Below, piece by piece: positions 22,848 to 33,934 of a DNA stretch of 64,000 nt. The notes beneath the pieces are model-generated. The model made no database searches. It was given only the letters and a program-made list of their open reading frames with translations, and was not told the origin of the DNA. The translations under genes and the position numbers were made by a program. This stretch comes from Alopecurus myosuroides (taxonomy: Eukaryota; Streptophyta; Magnoliopsida; Poales; Poaceae). The first letter of the stretch is position 1. The number at the start of each line of letters is the position of its first letter. The stretch lies in assembly GCA_028641055.1 (NCBI GenBank), contig CM054061.1, positions 118,717,712 through 118,781,711 on the forward strand, in the 5' to 3' direction.

Positions 22848-23056
22848 ATGGCCGAAGTAGGAACCACCACGGCGGCGGGGAAAAGGTGGGTGCCGCGAGC
22901 TGCCGCCCGCGGGAATGGAAACGCGGAGCCTCACCCTCGCTCCTCGTCCACTCGCCGTCTGCTGGGAAGCTCCGAGGCGGCCGCGCCGTGCCGGAGAAGT
23001 CCGCCGTTTTTCTGCCCCGACCTGCACCTGCTGCTCCCTGTCCGATCCGAGCCAAG
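22848..23056 (+). other. Candidate first exon in element Y LTR core
   Basis: ATG in a favourable context and 69 codons of GC-rich, Ala/Arg/Pro-rich frame ending exactly at a consensus splice donor. It is identical in the 3' LTR (28544-28752). The protein is of low complexity, and its phase (2 leftover bases) does not fit the acidic segment downstream, so a spliced product is not demonstrated. It may equally be part of an untranslated leader. Confidence 0.25.
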
Positions 23057-23681
23057 GTGAGCACCGCCCCTCGACCTTCCCTCTATGCCCTCGGGGCCCC
23101 GCGCCCACCGGCCGCACCCACGACCACCGCGGGGGCCGGCCGCGAGCAACAGCCGCAGATCGTTTTCCTTCCATCGTTGTTTCAGCGAGTACGTGCAAGG
23201 TTCAGTGAGCGAACTGAATAAAAATTCAGTTATGCCCGCACCTGTAGCATATCCACCCCCACCATATTTCTGTCACCAAACAATTCGCAGCCGCAGTGGT
23301 TCTGTCCGCCCACGCGCAAGCCATCGATCGCGGGGTCGAATCCCCCTTTTTCTGTTATTTATTTCCAATGCAGGTTCTGAACAATAACCCCCCAAGTTTC
23401 CCCCTTCTATCACGATCAGAGCAGTAGCCCCACTGGTTTGGTTCCCCCAGCGTAGCAGGAGGTGCAGGGATCAAATCCCACCCCCTGCACCATTAAAAAC
23501 ATTTTTTGTTTTGCAATGTTTTGGTCCTAGAACTTATAGGAAATCACACCTAGGCCCCTGGTATAAAATCTAGACCCCTGAAATAATATTTCCAAGTCCC
23601 TAATAAGTTAAAAATGGCAGATTTACCCCAAATCTTGTAAATTGCATAAGAAAATCATTTTAACTCCAATTTTAACTTTTT

Positions 23682-24430
23682 AAATATGTTTTCTGTCCCA
23701 AATTAAATGTTCTATCCAAATATAAAATTTGTTTACTGTTTTGAATATTTTAAATTGGTGCAATATTTGAAAACTTGTCAAATTCACTTAAAATTGCAAA
23801 ATTCATAACTTGTTCATAAAAATTCCAAACTCAACAAACCAAATATGTTTTCCAATCAACTTTTCATGTACTTTACAAATATAAATTTTGTTTGCTGTTT
23901 TGAATAATTTAAATTGCTGAAAACAACTGTTTCTTATTTATTGCATTTAAAATTGCCAAAATAATAACTTGCTCATTTTAAATCCAATTTCAACAAATGA
24001 AATATGTTTTCCATGCAAAATTAAACCCTCTTTCCAAATATAAACTTTGTTTTCTGTTTTGAATAATTAAAATTGGTTAAATAATTTAAACCTTGTTTAA
24101 TTCATTTAAAATTGGTAATTTCATAACTTGATCAAAACAAATTCTTTTGGGGCATATAAAATATGTTTTCAAACCACAAAAGCATAACCCTTTTCCAATA
24201 TGAAATTCACTTAATGTTTTGAACAAATAAAAATTCAAATAAGTTCATGTTTGAATTAAATTCATTTAATTCTTGTTTAACTTGTTTAATTCCTAAATAA
24301 TTCCTTTGAAATCCTTTTGCAACAAGTGAAACATGTAATCCAACTAAAATCTTGTTTTCTTTTCAAATATAAACTTTGTGATCTATTTTGAACAATTAAA
24401 AGTGGTGAAAACAACAAATGCTTGTGTGAC
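23682..24430 (+). repeat. Degenerate 159-bp tandem repeat in element Y 5' LTR
   Basis: Anchors aaatatgtttt at 23682, 23841, 24000 and 24159, each exactly 159 bases apart, then aaacatg at 24329 (170 bases). The units share blocks like 'ccaaatataaa.tttgtttnctgttttgaata'. Confidence 0.75.
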
Positions 24431-26625
24431 ACCTTTAAGTAACCAAAATTCCAAAACTTAACAAATGAATTTCCAAACTTATTAAACCTTATTTCCATTT
24501 GGTTCTATTGTTGTTATTTTTCTGTTTTCCTCATCCATGCATCATGGTAATTCACTTACACAAGTTGATTAGTTGTAAAACAATTAATTCAACCATAATT
24601 CATGGGCTTTTCATATGCAATCCAATTGCATATGGGTCCATTTAATCATGTTGCTATCTTGTCAACTAGTTTATTTTGATGCATCTATTAACATGACATG
24701 CATCATCCCATGTTTGTGCACCTATGCCATGATAATGATTGTTTATCTTTCTGCCTTGTTTGTTTGCTTCTTCTCGGATAAACGACGACGTTGAGACCGA
24801 CGATACTTACAACACCCCTTCTAAGGATTTAGCTCAGTACCAGGCTACTGGGTTTGCAGGCAAGTTATCACTCACATGAACCACTGTGTTCCTTTCAACA
24901 TTGGTTACCGATACTTTCCGTTGTTCTTTTCTGCTAGCCTTAGTAGTAGTTGTTCTGTTACGAACCTATCACATGAATCCCGTAAACCTGATATTGCCTC
25001 ATCTCCCTTCCTACAACCCATTGTTTGAGCCAGTGTCTTACTAGCATGCTTAGGTTGTTTTGCTCGAGTCTGTTACCCGTTACTTTCAGTTACTATATTG
25101 TTATTATGTTCTGGGGGCTCGATGTTTAATCAATCAATCATGCTAATGTTACTATTAATAATAAATTTGATGATAAGGCACCGGCAGGAGGCCCTGTGTG
25201 GTTTTGAGGCCTGCTAGTGTCGACCCTAATAGGAAAAGGGTCTTGTCTACTGATCCATGATGAGCGCACTACCCGCATTTGGGAAGCGAGTATGGGCGCC
25301 CCCCTCAACTTGACCTGATTCGCATCTCGTCCAAATCACCTCATTTAGTTCGTGTTTTCCATTTGCCGCATGCATGTTTTTGCGAGCCCAGGCCAGGGTG
25401 GAACTTTCGTAGTCGGCATATAGGGGGACACGTTCTTAGAGTGCTATGAGGGTCCATTTTCTTCTGGGCTCGATTAGCCGTGCGCCCAAGGTGCTTTGGG
25501 CTTGATGCGAGGAATGGTTGGTTGTGTTGAGTACCCCGCTTGGTGGAAGGGCCTTTCCATCTGGCGGGTTATTCATGAGTGTACGGCCAAATTGGTGCAA
25601 CCCTGCAGGGATAATCTTCTCGAGAAGCCGTGTTTTCCGCGGTTATGGATTACTTGGTGAAAGTACTGGCTAACAAGTACTCAGGACAACTTAAACATAA
25701 TGATCGAACATGTTACACCCAATGATTAATAACTTGACTAGTAATAGGCTTATCGACACAATAATTTGAACCATCATTAATTTCAACCGTGTGAGTTATC
25801 CTCGGATTGCTTCTTTGGATAAGGGGCGAGATCCAGGATGGGTTTGCTTGAAGTTATATTCCAGTTGGTTACAATCCTCGATCTTATCTCCTTTCTGTTA
25901 GCCGGAAGTGGTAGAATCTCTGTAGTTGGTTAGCGCAGCCAGTTGCAGCATCTTTTATATCCCCTTCCTTCCGTTGAACCCAAGGCATCTGTGCTTGGTG
26001 TTGACGGGTTACACTTTGGTGAACTGTGAGTCTTGCTTGCCCGTACGTTTATGTACTGACCCCTTTGGGGCTGTGGTTTACGCAGACGATGATTCCGAGG
26101 ATCTACATGGTGGCTGCTACGTGAAGTTTGACGAGACTGCTGACGAGTAGATAGCGGACCCGGGCAGGATCCGAGACTTCGTGGATGGGCTCCGTCTGTT
26201 TGTTTCCGGCCTCTTAGGCCTATTTGGTTCTTGTCTGTACTCAGACATGTTGAATGCTTCCGCTGTATTGTAACGATGTATTGTTGGGGCATGTGCCCTC
26301 TGAATGATTGTATTTGCTATCTCTGCTCTAATGAGAGCCATTTGCAGCTTATTTCAATCTTTTGTGTCGTAGAGATCTGTTGTGATATCAGTTGTTCAAC
26401 GCCGTTGACGTACCATGTGTGTATGGTTTGAAGTACGTCGACGGAAGTGCCTTTGATCTCTAGTGGATAGTTTACATCGACGATGGAATAGCAGGGCTTG
26501 TGTTGTCGCGCATAAGCGCAGGCCTACCAGGAAGCTGGGACGTGGGAGCAGTTATGCCCCATAATCCAAGCATCTGCTATCCAGTTCGTACGGTGAGTAT
26601 CCCCTAGAAATCAGGGTGCGACAAA

Positions 26626-26638
26626 TGGTATCAGAGCC
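26626..26638 (+). other. Element Y: primer binding site
   Basis: tggtatcagagcc, two bases after the LTR end; the methionine-tRNA type as in element X. Confidence 0.9.
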
Positions 26639-27620
26639 TGTCTGCCTGTAGGATCCCTTTTTACTGGTCGCAGTTGAGTCTAGAAACTATTTTGTAGCTA
26701 TATAGGAAAAATGAAACGTGAGAGTAGGAATTCTGTTCTTTTTCTTCTTTCCCCACCCACCCTCCCTTTTCTGGTAAGGAAGTGTAACGTTGTTTTTCCC
26801 TTCTCATCTAAACTTTCAAGTTAGGATTTCACGAATCCTGGTTTCTCTAGGATGGTTATATCTACTAGACCATAGGAATGGAGGTGGTTGTGACATGATT
26901 TATCATGTTGCCTACTCACGATTGAGAACGGTGGCAAATAGGCCCCGGAAGCAGATCCTCTATTCCTTAAGCAGTAGATATTGATCCTTTAGAAGCCCGG
27001 ATGGGTTTTCCGTAGTACCTCAGGAGTTTTGTTCTTGTTTTCCCCGGTGTTGATTCAATATCCTGTTCTTTTAAAGAACCTTTTCGTCCGTTGAAATCTT
27101 GTTGTTGTTTTCCACTTCAATTTTCTACCGGCGTCTAATCAAAACTTCCTAGTAAACTCTTATCCAGTTAAGGTGCTATTTGATACCGGAGAATCACATT
27201 TCTTTGTGTCAACAATCTTTTCCACAACATAAAACCCAAATTCTGGTTTCACTAAGCAATCAAAACTCTGTTCACTCCCCGGAATCTCAAATGTTGACTT
27301 CCAAGATAAGTAAGAACAATCCAATTCTAATGGGAGGCCACATATTCCTCGTTACTCTCATGTTGATGATTCTGACATTGATGTCATTCTTGGTATTGGA
27401 TTGATCTCAATAACTCTGTTCCACCATTCTAGCCAGATAATCTATTCTCCAAATGAATCAAGTTCCATTCAGCTATACACCCTTGGTGCAAAATCTCTCC
27501 CCTTTACTTTAAAATGTTCCGGTGGTTTCCAAATTCCCTAACGTCTTCCCAAGAAATTTCCGGACCTTTTCTTTTCTCAGTAGGAATCTCGGGGCGCGAT
27601 TCCTTCAAGGGGGGGCGTTT
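26639..27620 (+). pseudogene. Element Y: internal region with protease remnant
   Basis: Bases 26639-27150 correspond to the leader of X, with about 180 extra bases near 26830-27000. At about 27150 the sequence jumps from X position ~32729 to ~35028. A decayed protease follows ('tttgataccggag' at 27180, later 'gacattgatgtcattctt'). At about 27551 it jumps again from X ~35456 to ~38292, joining the start of the reverse transcriptase region to the end of the chromodomain across a short 'agaa' match. ORF0, gag, reverse transcriptase, RNase H and integrase are therefore missing. The purine tract is at 27607-27615. Confidence 0.85.
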
Positions 27621-30600
27621 TGTAACAGCCCAAGTATGAAAACCTACCAATTAGAATGTTTGATTTCTTGTTTATTAAAGTATTGCATCATGTCATCATA
27701 TTGTTTCCATGTTGTTTGCTTTTGTTTCTAAATTGTTGCATTTGTTTTCCACTGTTTTCACAACTCAAATTCAAACCTCACTCAAACAATGTTTTCATAC
27801 TTGTTCTGTTACAACTTTTGGAATAAAAATAACAAGTGAAAACAACCAAATTGTTCCATTTTATTCCATGTTGATCAACTAATAAAATGGTGCTTTTATT
27901 TCAATCAATTAATTCTATTTCAAACCAATTTCAAATCAGATGTATTTCAAATCAGTACCTAATTGAAACCATGAAATTCACCTCAAAATTGTAATCCTTA
28001 AACACATTAATTCATAGGGGTAACCCTATTTAAATTGTTGTTTCAATATTGTGTTTTTAATAATGAAAATTGTTTCTATTTGGATTCAAATACAAACCTC
28101 ATTTTAAAACTCAACTTTTTGAAATCAAATCTTGGAATGTGGTTTCTAATCACCTAACCAACCTAACCTAATTTTTCTAAGATTTTTCCTAACCCTAAAG
28201 GCCTTCTTTTCTTCCAATTTTGTTTGCTACAAAAAAAAAGAAACAAAAAGAATAAAAAGCAAAGCAGTGGGCAGCAACTAACTAACCAGCCAACCCAGCC
28301 CATTACCTTTCTGGCCCAATACCTCCCTTCTCTTTGTCGTATTCTTCAACATCAACGTCAGCACGGGTACGATCGCAGCAGAGCCGATCGATCCTTCCCC
28401 ACCCTGCCGATGGCCTGCCGTACCAGCGCCAGCCCCGATAAAAACCTACCTACTCTCTGCGTACCCTAGCTCTCCACCCTAGCCTCCTTCCAGCGCCGCC
28501 AATCTTCCACTGCTCCACCTTCTGTCTCTCCTCTGAAGCTTCCATGGCCGAAGTAGGAACCACCACGGCGGCGGGGAAAAGGTGGGTGCCGCGAGCTGCC
28601 GCCCGCGGGAATGGAAACGCGGAGCCTCACCCTCGCTCCTCGTCCACTCGCCGTCTGCTGGGAAGCTCCGAGGCGGCCGCGCCGTGCCGGAGAAGTCCGC
28701 CGTTTTTCTGCCCCGACCTGCACCTGCTGCTCCCTGTCCGATCCGAGCCAAGGTGAGCACCGCCCCTCGACCTTCCCTCTATGCCCTCGGGGCCCCGCGC
28801 CCACCGGCCGCACCCACGACCACCGCGGGGGCCGGCCGCGAGCAGCAGCCGCAGATCGTTTTCCTTCCATCGTTGTTTCAGCGAGTACGTGCAAGGTTCA
28901 GTGAGCGAACTGAATAAAAATTCAGTTATGCCCGCACCTGTAGCATATCCACCCCCCACCATATTTCTGTCACCAAACAATTCGCAGCCGCAGTGGTTCT
29001 GTCCGCCCACGCGCAAGCCATCGATCGCGGGGTCGAATCCCCATCTTCCCCTTTTTCTGTTATTTATTTCCAATGCAGGTTCTGAACAATAACCCCCCAA
29101 GTTTCCCCCTTCTATCACGATCAGAGCAGTAGCCCCACTGGTTTGGTTCCCCCAGCGTAGCAGGAGGTGCAGGGATCAAATCCCACCCCCTGCACCATTA
29201 AAAACATTTTTTGTTTTGCAATGTTTTGGTCCTAGAACTTATAGGAAATCACACCTAGGCCCCTGGTATAAAATCTAGACCCCTGAAATAATATTTCCAA
29301 GTCCCTAATAAGTTAAAAATGGCAGATTTACCCCAAATCTTGTAAATTGCATAAGAAAATCATTTTAACTCCAATTTTAACTTTTTAAATATGTTTTCTG
29401 TCCCAAATTAAATGTTCTATCCAAATATAAAATTTGTTTACTGTTTTGAATATTTTAAATTGGTGCAATATTTGAAAACTTGTCAAATTCACTTAAAATT
29501 GCAAAATTCATAACTTGTTCATAAAAATTCCAAATTCAACAAACCAAATATGTTTTCCAATCAACTTTTCATGTACTTTCCAAATATAAATTTTGTTTGC
29601 TGTTTTGAATAATTTAAATTGCTGAAAACAACTGTTTCTTATTTATTGCATTTAAAATTGCCAAAATAATAACTTGCTCATTTTAAATCCAATTTCAACA
29701 AATGAAATATGTTTTCCATGCAAAATTAAACCCTCTTTCCAAATATAAACTTTGTTTTCTGTTTTGAATAATTAAAATTGGTTAAATAATTTAAACCTTG
29801 TTTAATTCATTTAAAATTGGTAATTTCATAACTTGATCAAAACAAATTCTTTTGGGGCATATAAAATATGTTTTCAAACCACAAAAGCATAACCCTTTTC
29901 CAATATGAACTTCACTTAATGTTTTGAACAAATAAAAATTCAAATAAGTTCATGTTTGAATTAAATTCATTTAATTCTTGTTTAACTTGTTTAATTCCGA
30001 AATAATTCCTTTGAAATCCTTTTGCAACAAGTGAAACATGTAATCCAACTAAAATCTTGTTTTCTTTTCAAATATAAACTTTGTGATCTATTTTGAACAA
30101 TTAAAAGTGGTGAAAACAACAAATGCTTGTGTGACACCTTTAAGTAACCAAAATTCCAAAACTTAACAAATGAATTTCCAAACTTATTAAACCTTATTTC
30201 CATTTGGTTCTATTGTTGTTATTTTTCTGTTTTCCTCATCCATGCATCATGGTAATTCACTTACACAAGTTGATTAGTTGTAAAACAATTAATTCAACCA
30301 TAATTCATGGGCTTTTCATATGCAATCCAATTGCATATGGGTCCATTTAATCATGTTGCTATCTTGTCAACTAGTTTATTTTGATGCATCTATTAACATG
30401 ACATGCATCATCCCATGTTTGTGCACCTATGCCATGATAATGATTGTTTATCTTTCTGCCTTGTTTGTTTGCTTCTTCTCGGATAAATGACGACGTTGAG
30501 ACCGACGATACTTACGACACCCCTTCTAAGGATTTAGCTCAGTACCAGGCTACTGGGTTTGCAGGCAAGTTATCACTCACATGAACCACTGTGTTCCTTT

Positions 30601-32328
30601 CAACATTGGTTACCGATACTTTCCGTTGTTCTTTTCTGCTAGCCTTAGTAGTAGTTGTTCTGTTACGAACCTATCACATGAATCCCGTAAACCTGATATT
30701 GCCTCATCTCCCTTCCTACAACCCATTGTTTGAGCCAGTGTATTACTAGCATGCTTACGTTGTTTTGCTCGAGTCTGTTACCCGTTACTTTCAGTTACTA
30801 TATTGTTATTATGTTCTGGGGGCTCGATGTTTAATCAATCAATCATGCTAATGTTACTATTAATAATAAATTTGATGATAAGGCACCGGCAGGAGGCCCT
30901 GTGTGGTTTTGAGGCCTGCTAGTGTCGACCCTAATAGGAAAAGGGTCTTGTCTACTGATCCATGATGAGCGCACTACCCGCATTTGGGAAGCGAGTATGG
31001 GCGCCCCCCTCAACTTGACCTGATTCGCATCTCGTCCAAATCACCTCATTTAGTTCGTGTTTTCCATTTGCCGCATGCATGTTTTTGCGAGCCCAGGCCA
31101 GGGTGGAACTTTCGTAGTCGGCATATAGGGGGACACGTTCTTAGAGTGCTATGAGGGTCCATTTTCTTCTGGGCTCGATTAGCCGTGCGCCCAAGGTGCT
31201 TTGGGCTTGATGCGAGGAATGGTTGGTTGTGTTGAGTACCCCGCTTGGTGGAAGGGCCTTTCCATCTGGCGGGTTATTCATGAGTGTACGGCCAAATTGG
31301 TGCAACCCTGCAGGGATAATCTTCTCGAGAAGCCGTGTTTTCCGCGGTTATGGATTACTTGGTGAAAGTACTGGCTAACAAGTACTCAGGACAACTTAAA
31401 CATAATAATCGAACATGTTACACCCAATGATTAATAACTTGACTAGTAATAGGCTTATCGACACAATAATTTGAACCATCATTAATTTCAACCGTGTGAG
31501 TTATCCTCGGATTGCTTCTTTGGATAAGGGGCGAGATCCAGGATGGGTTTGCTTGAAGTTATATTCCAGTTGGTTACAATCCTCGATCTTATCTCCTTTC
31601 TGTTAGCCGAAAGTGGTAGAATCTCTGTAGTTGGTTAGCGCAGCCAGTTGCAGCATCTTTTATATCCCCTTCCTTCCGTTGAACCCAAGGCATCTGTGCT
31701 TGGTGTTGATGGGTTACACTTTGGTGAACTGTGAGTCTTGCTTGCCAGTACGTTTATGTACTGACCCCTTTGGGGCTGTGGTTTACGCAGACGATGATTC
31801 CGAGGATCTACATGGTGGCTGCTACGTGAAGTTTGACGAGACTGCTGACGAGTAGATAGCGGACCCGGGCAGGATCCGAGACTTCGTGGATGGGCTCCGT
31901 CTGTTTGTTTCCGGCCTCTTAGGCCTATTTGGTTCTTGTCTGTACTCAGACATGTTGAATGCTTCCGCTGTATTGTAACGATGTATTGTTGGGGCATGTG
32001 CCCTCTAAATGATTGTATTTGCTATCTCTGCTCTAATGAGAGCCATTTGCAGCTTATTTCAATCTTTTGTGTCGTAGAGATCTGTTGTGATATCAGTTGT
32101 TCAACGCCGTTGACGTACCATGTGTGTATGGTTTGAAGTACGTCGACGGAAGTGCCTTTGATCTCTAGTGGATAGTTTACGTCGACGATGGAATAGCAGG
32201 GCTTGTGTTGTCGCGCATAAGCGCAGGCCTACCAGGAAGCTGGGACGTGGGAGCAGTTATGCCCCATAATCCAAGCATCTGCTATCCAGTTCGTACGGTG
32301 AGTATCCCCTAGAAATCAGGGTGCGACA
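27621..32328 (+). repeat. Element Y: 3' LTR (4708 bp)
   Basis: The partner of 21925-26623. Over 22848-23056 versus 28544-28752 I see no difference, and over 22528-22773 versus 28224-28469 one or two. Such low divergence means a recent insertion, the youngest datable one in the window. Ends GTGCGACA at 32328. Confidence 0.95.
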
Positions 32329-32365
32329 GGAACGGCGAGTATCCTTTAGAAGTCCGGGTGCGACA
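32329..32365 (+). repeat. Element X: 5' LTR tail after element Y
   Basis: ggaac (second target copy) plus 32 bases ending gggtgcgaca, the missing end of X's 5' LTR as judged from 47055-47091. Confidence 0.95.
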
Positions 32366-32367
32366 AA

Positions 32368-32380
32368 TGGTATCAGAGCC
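32368..32380 (+). other. Element X: primer binding site
   Basis: tggtatcagagcc; complementary to the 3' end of initiator methionine tRNA in the usual plant pattern. Confidence 0.9.
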
Positions 32381-32742
32381 TGTCTGCCTGTAGGATCCCT
32401 TTTTACTGGTCGGAGTTGAGTCTAGAAACTATTTTGTAGCTATATAGGAAAAATGAAACGTGAGAGTAGGAATTCTGCCATTTTTCTTCTTTCCCCACCC
32501 ACCCACCCTTTTCAGGTAAGGAAGTGCAACGTTGTTTTCTCTTCTCATCTAAACTTTCAAGTTAGGTTTTCACGTGTTTTGGGTTCTCCGTAGTACCTCA
32601 GGATTTTTGGTCTCGTGTTTCCCGATGTTGCTTCAATATCCTGTTCTTTTCAACATCCTTATCGTCCGTTGAAACCTTGTTGTTGTTTTCCACTTCAATT
32701 CTTCTACCGGCGTCTAATCAAAACCTCCCAAATCATCTGCAG

Positions 32743-33558
32743 ATGGATCTCAGGTTCTACCCGCAGGTGGTTCGGATGACTCGTTGCGAGAGCACTGCCG
32801 GTTATCCGGAGATGCTGAGAGACATGGTCACTTATCTGGGGTTCCGTTGGGCACCAGAGTACCAGGTCTACGAGCAGCAGCGAGAGTTTGACCAGACCTA
32901 CTACCAGGCTATCGTCTACATTCTGTCAGATGATGGCATGAGCGTTGTCCACCGCTAAGAGGCAGTAGGTTCCACAGTGGATATGGCCGTGCAGCAGGCA
33001 GCTTATGTGAGTCTCACCGTCCTTCGTGCTGACTACTGGGGATTTGACGATTCTATCTATCGCCACATCCCCCATGGTTACATCACTTCGGAGGGAGCTC
33101 ACTTCACTCTCTACGACAACCTGGATGTCTACGAGCACGATAACACCAGGCTGCACACCACCGCTCAGTTTGTGAGGCACAGTGACGCAGTTGCCACCAC
33201 ACTTTCTCAGGAGTTGGCCTCAGTCAGAGAGCAGCTCTACCTTGCTTTGACTCGTCTGGCGACGTACACCACAGACTTTGTTGGAGATGAGCGCTTTGCA
33301 CGTTTCGATCAGCCAGTTGGTTGTCGTCTGCCAGATGCTGGAGGTTACGAGCCGATCAGAGGTCCACTCCTCAACCTCGGAGCTGGTTACACTGGGATTC
33401 CACGCTTTGGAGCACAGGGAGTCGATGCTATGTACTTCACCACACCTAGAGTCGCTCTCAGGCCACGCCAGATCTATGTGGATCATCGTTCTACCTACTT
33501 TCGTGGGCGTGCTCCTCACCGTACCCCTCGTCGTACTACTCACCGCCGTCCTGCGTGA
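32743..33558 (+). pseudogene. Element X: extra ORF (ORF0) upstream of gag
   Basis: A 271-codon frame between primer site and gag, broken only by TAA at 32956-32958; 32743-32955 and 32959-33558 are in the same frame. I chose ATG 32743 because the region before it is noncoding leader and a splice-acceptor-like ctgcag precedes it. The product has an aromatic-rich N-terminal part, a central 'LSQELASVREQLYLALTRL' helix-like segment and a basic Arg/His-rich C-terminus ('RGRAPHRTPRRTTHRRPA'). I recognise no domain. Extra genes before gag are known in some Gypsy lineages such as Ogre; whether this one is related is unknown. Codon-like composition and a single stop suggest it was a real gene until recently. 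Confidence 0.55.
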
Positions 33559-33862
33559 TGAGCATGGGAGTACCGATGTATCCATTCCTAGCTATGTTTA
33601 GTTATCCTTTGGCTTTCGAACCATTTGTGATGTGTTGGATATTCTGATGTATTTGAACATGTGATGATGTACCTGTTGGTTATCTATTCATGCGTCGTCG
33701 TACTACTCACCGCCGTCCTGCGTGATGAGCATGGGAGTACCGATGTATCCATTCCTAGCTATGTTTAGTTATCCTTTGGCTTTCGAACCATTTGTGATGT
33801 GTTGGATATTCTGATGTATTTGAACATGTGATGATGTACCTGTTGGTTATCTATTCATGCGT
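33529..33862 (+). repeat. Tandem duplication, 2 x 167 bp, between ORF0 and gag
   Basis: 33529-33695 is repeated almost perfectly at 33696-33862. The first copy includes the last codons and stop of ORF0. The second ends before 'cggaataatctctc', about 70 bases ahead of gag. Confidence 0.9.
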
Positions 33863-33934
33863 CGGAATAATCTCTCTTTCGGTTACCATGTCTATCCTTT
33901 TCTGTTGTTGTGCTAAAATGCATGTCTATCCAGG

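Larger units (their letters stand above)
21925..26623 (+). repeat. Element Y: 5' LTR (4699 bp)
   Basis: Nearly identical to 27621-32328. It has the same layout as the LTR of X but a different GC-rich core (22600-23480). In that core an open frame starts at ATG 22848 in good context (ccATGGcc) and runs for 69 codons to a strong donor (ccaag|gtgagc, 23056/23057). Two B-box-like motifs lie at 23333-23345 and 23468-23479. The 159-bp repeat has anchors at 23682, 23841, 24000 and 24159. A GT-type donor (acg|gtgagt) occurs at 26592/26593 in U5. Confidence 0.95.
21925..32328 (+). mobile_element. Element Y: non-autonomous chromovirus with giant LTRs
   Basis: A complete element of 10.4 kb: 5' LTR 21925-26623, internal region 26624-27620, 3' LTR 27621-32328, flanked by a perfect ggaac duplication. 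It belongs to the family of X (same termini TGTAACA...GTGCGACA, same primer site, same PPT context) but is a distinct subfamily. Ninety percent of its length is LTR. The internal 1 kb lacks gag and nearly all of pol, so it must borrow proteins to move. It sits 32 bases from the end of X's 5' LTR. Confidence 0.95.

Noticed and set aside
22770..23198. 142-codon minus-strand frame and overlapping frames in the GC-rich core of element Y's LTR (also 28466-28894)
   Set aside because: High GC content removes stop codons in all frames. Only the ATG 22848 frame ending at a splice donor seemed worth listing, and that with low confidence.
23682..24430. CRISPR-like regularly spaced repeats
   Set aside because: Units are long, degenerate and contiguous with no unique spacers. 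This is a tandem repeat in a plant LTR.
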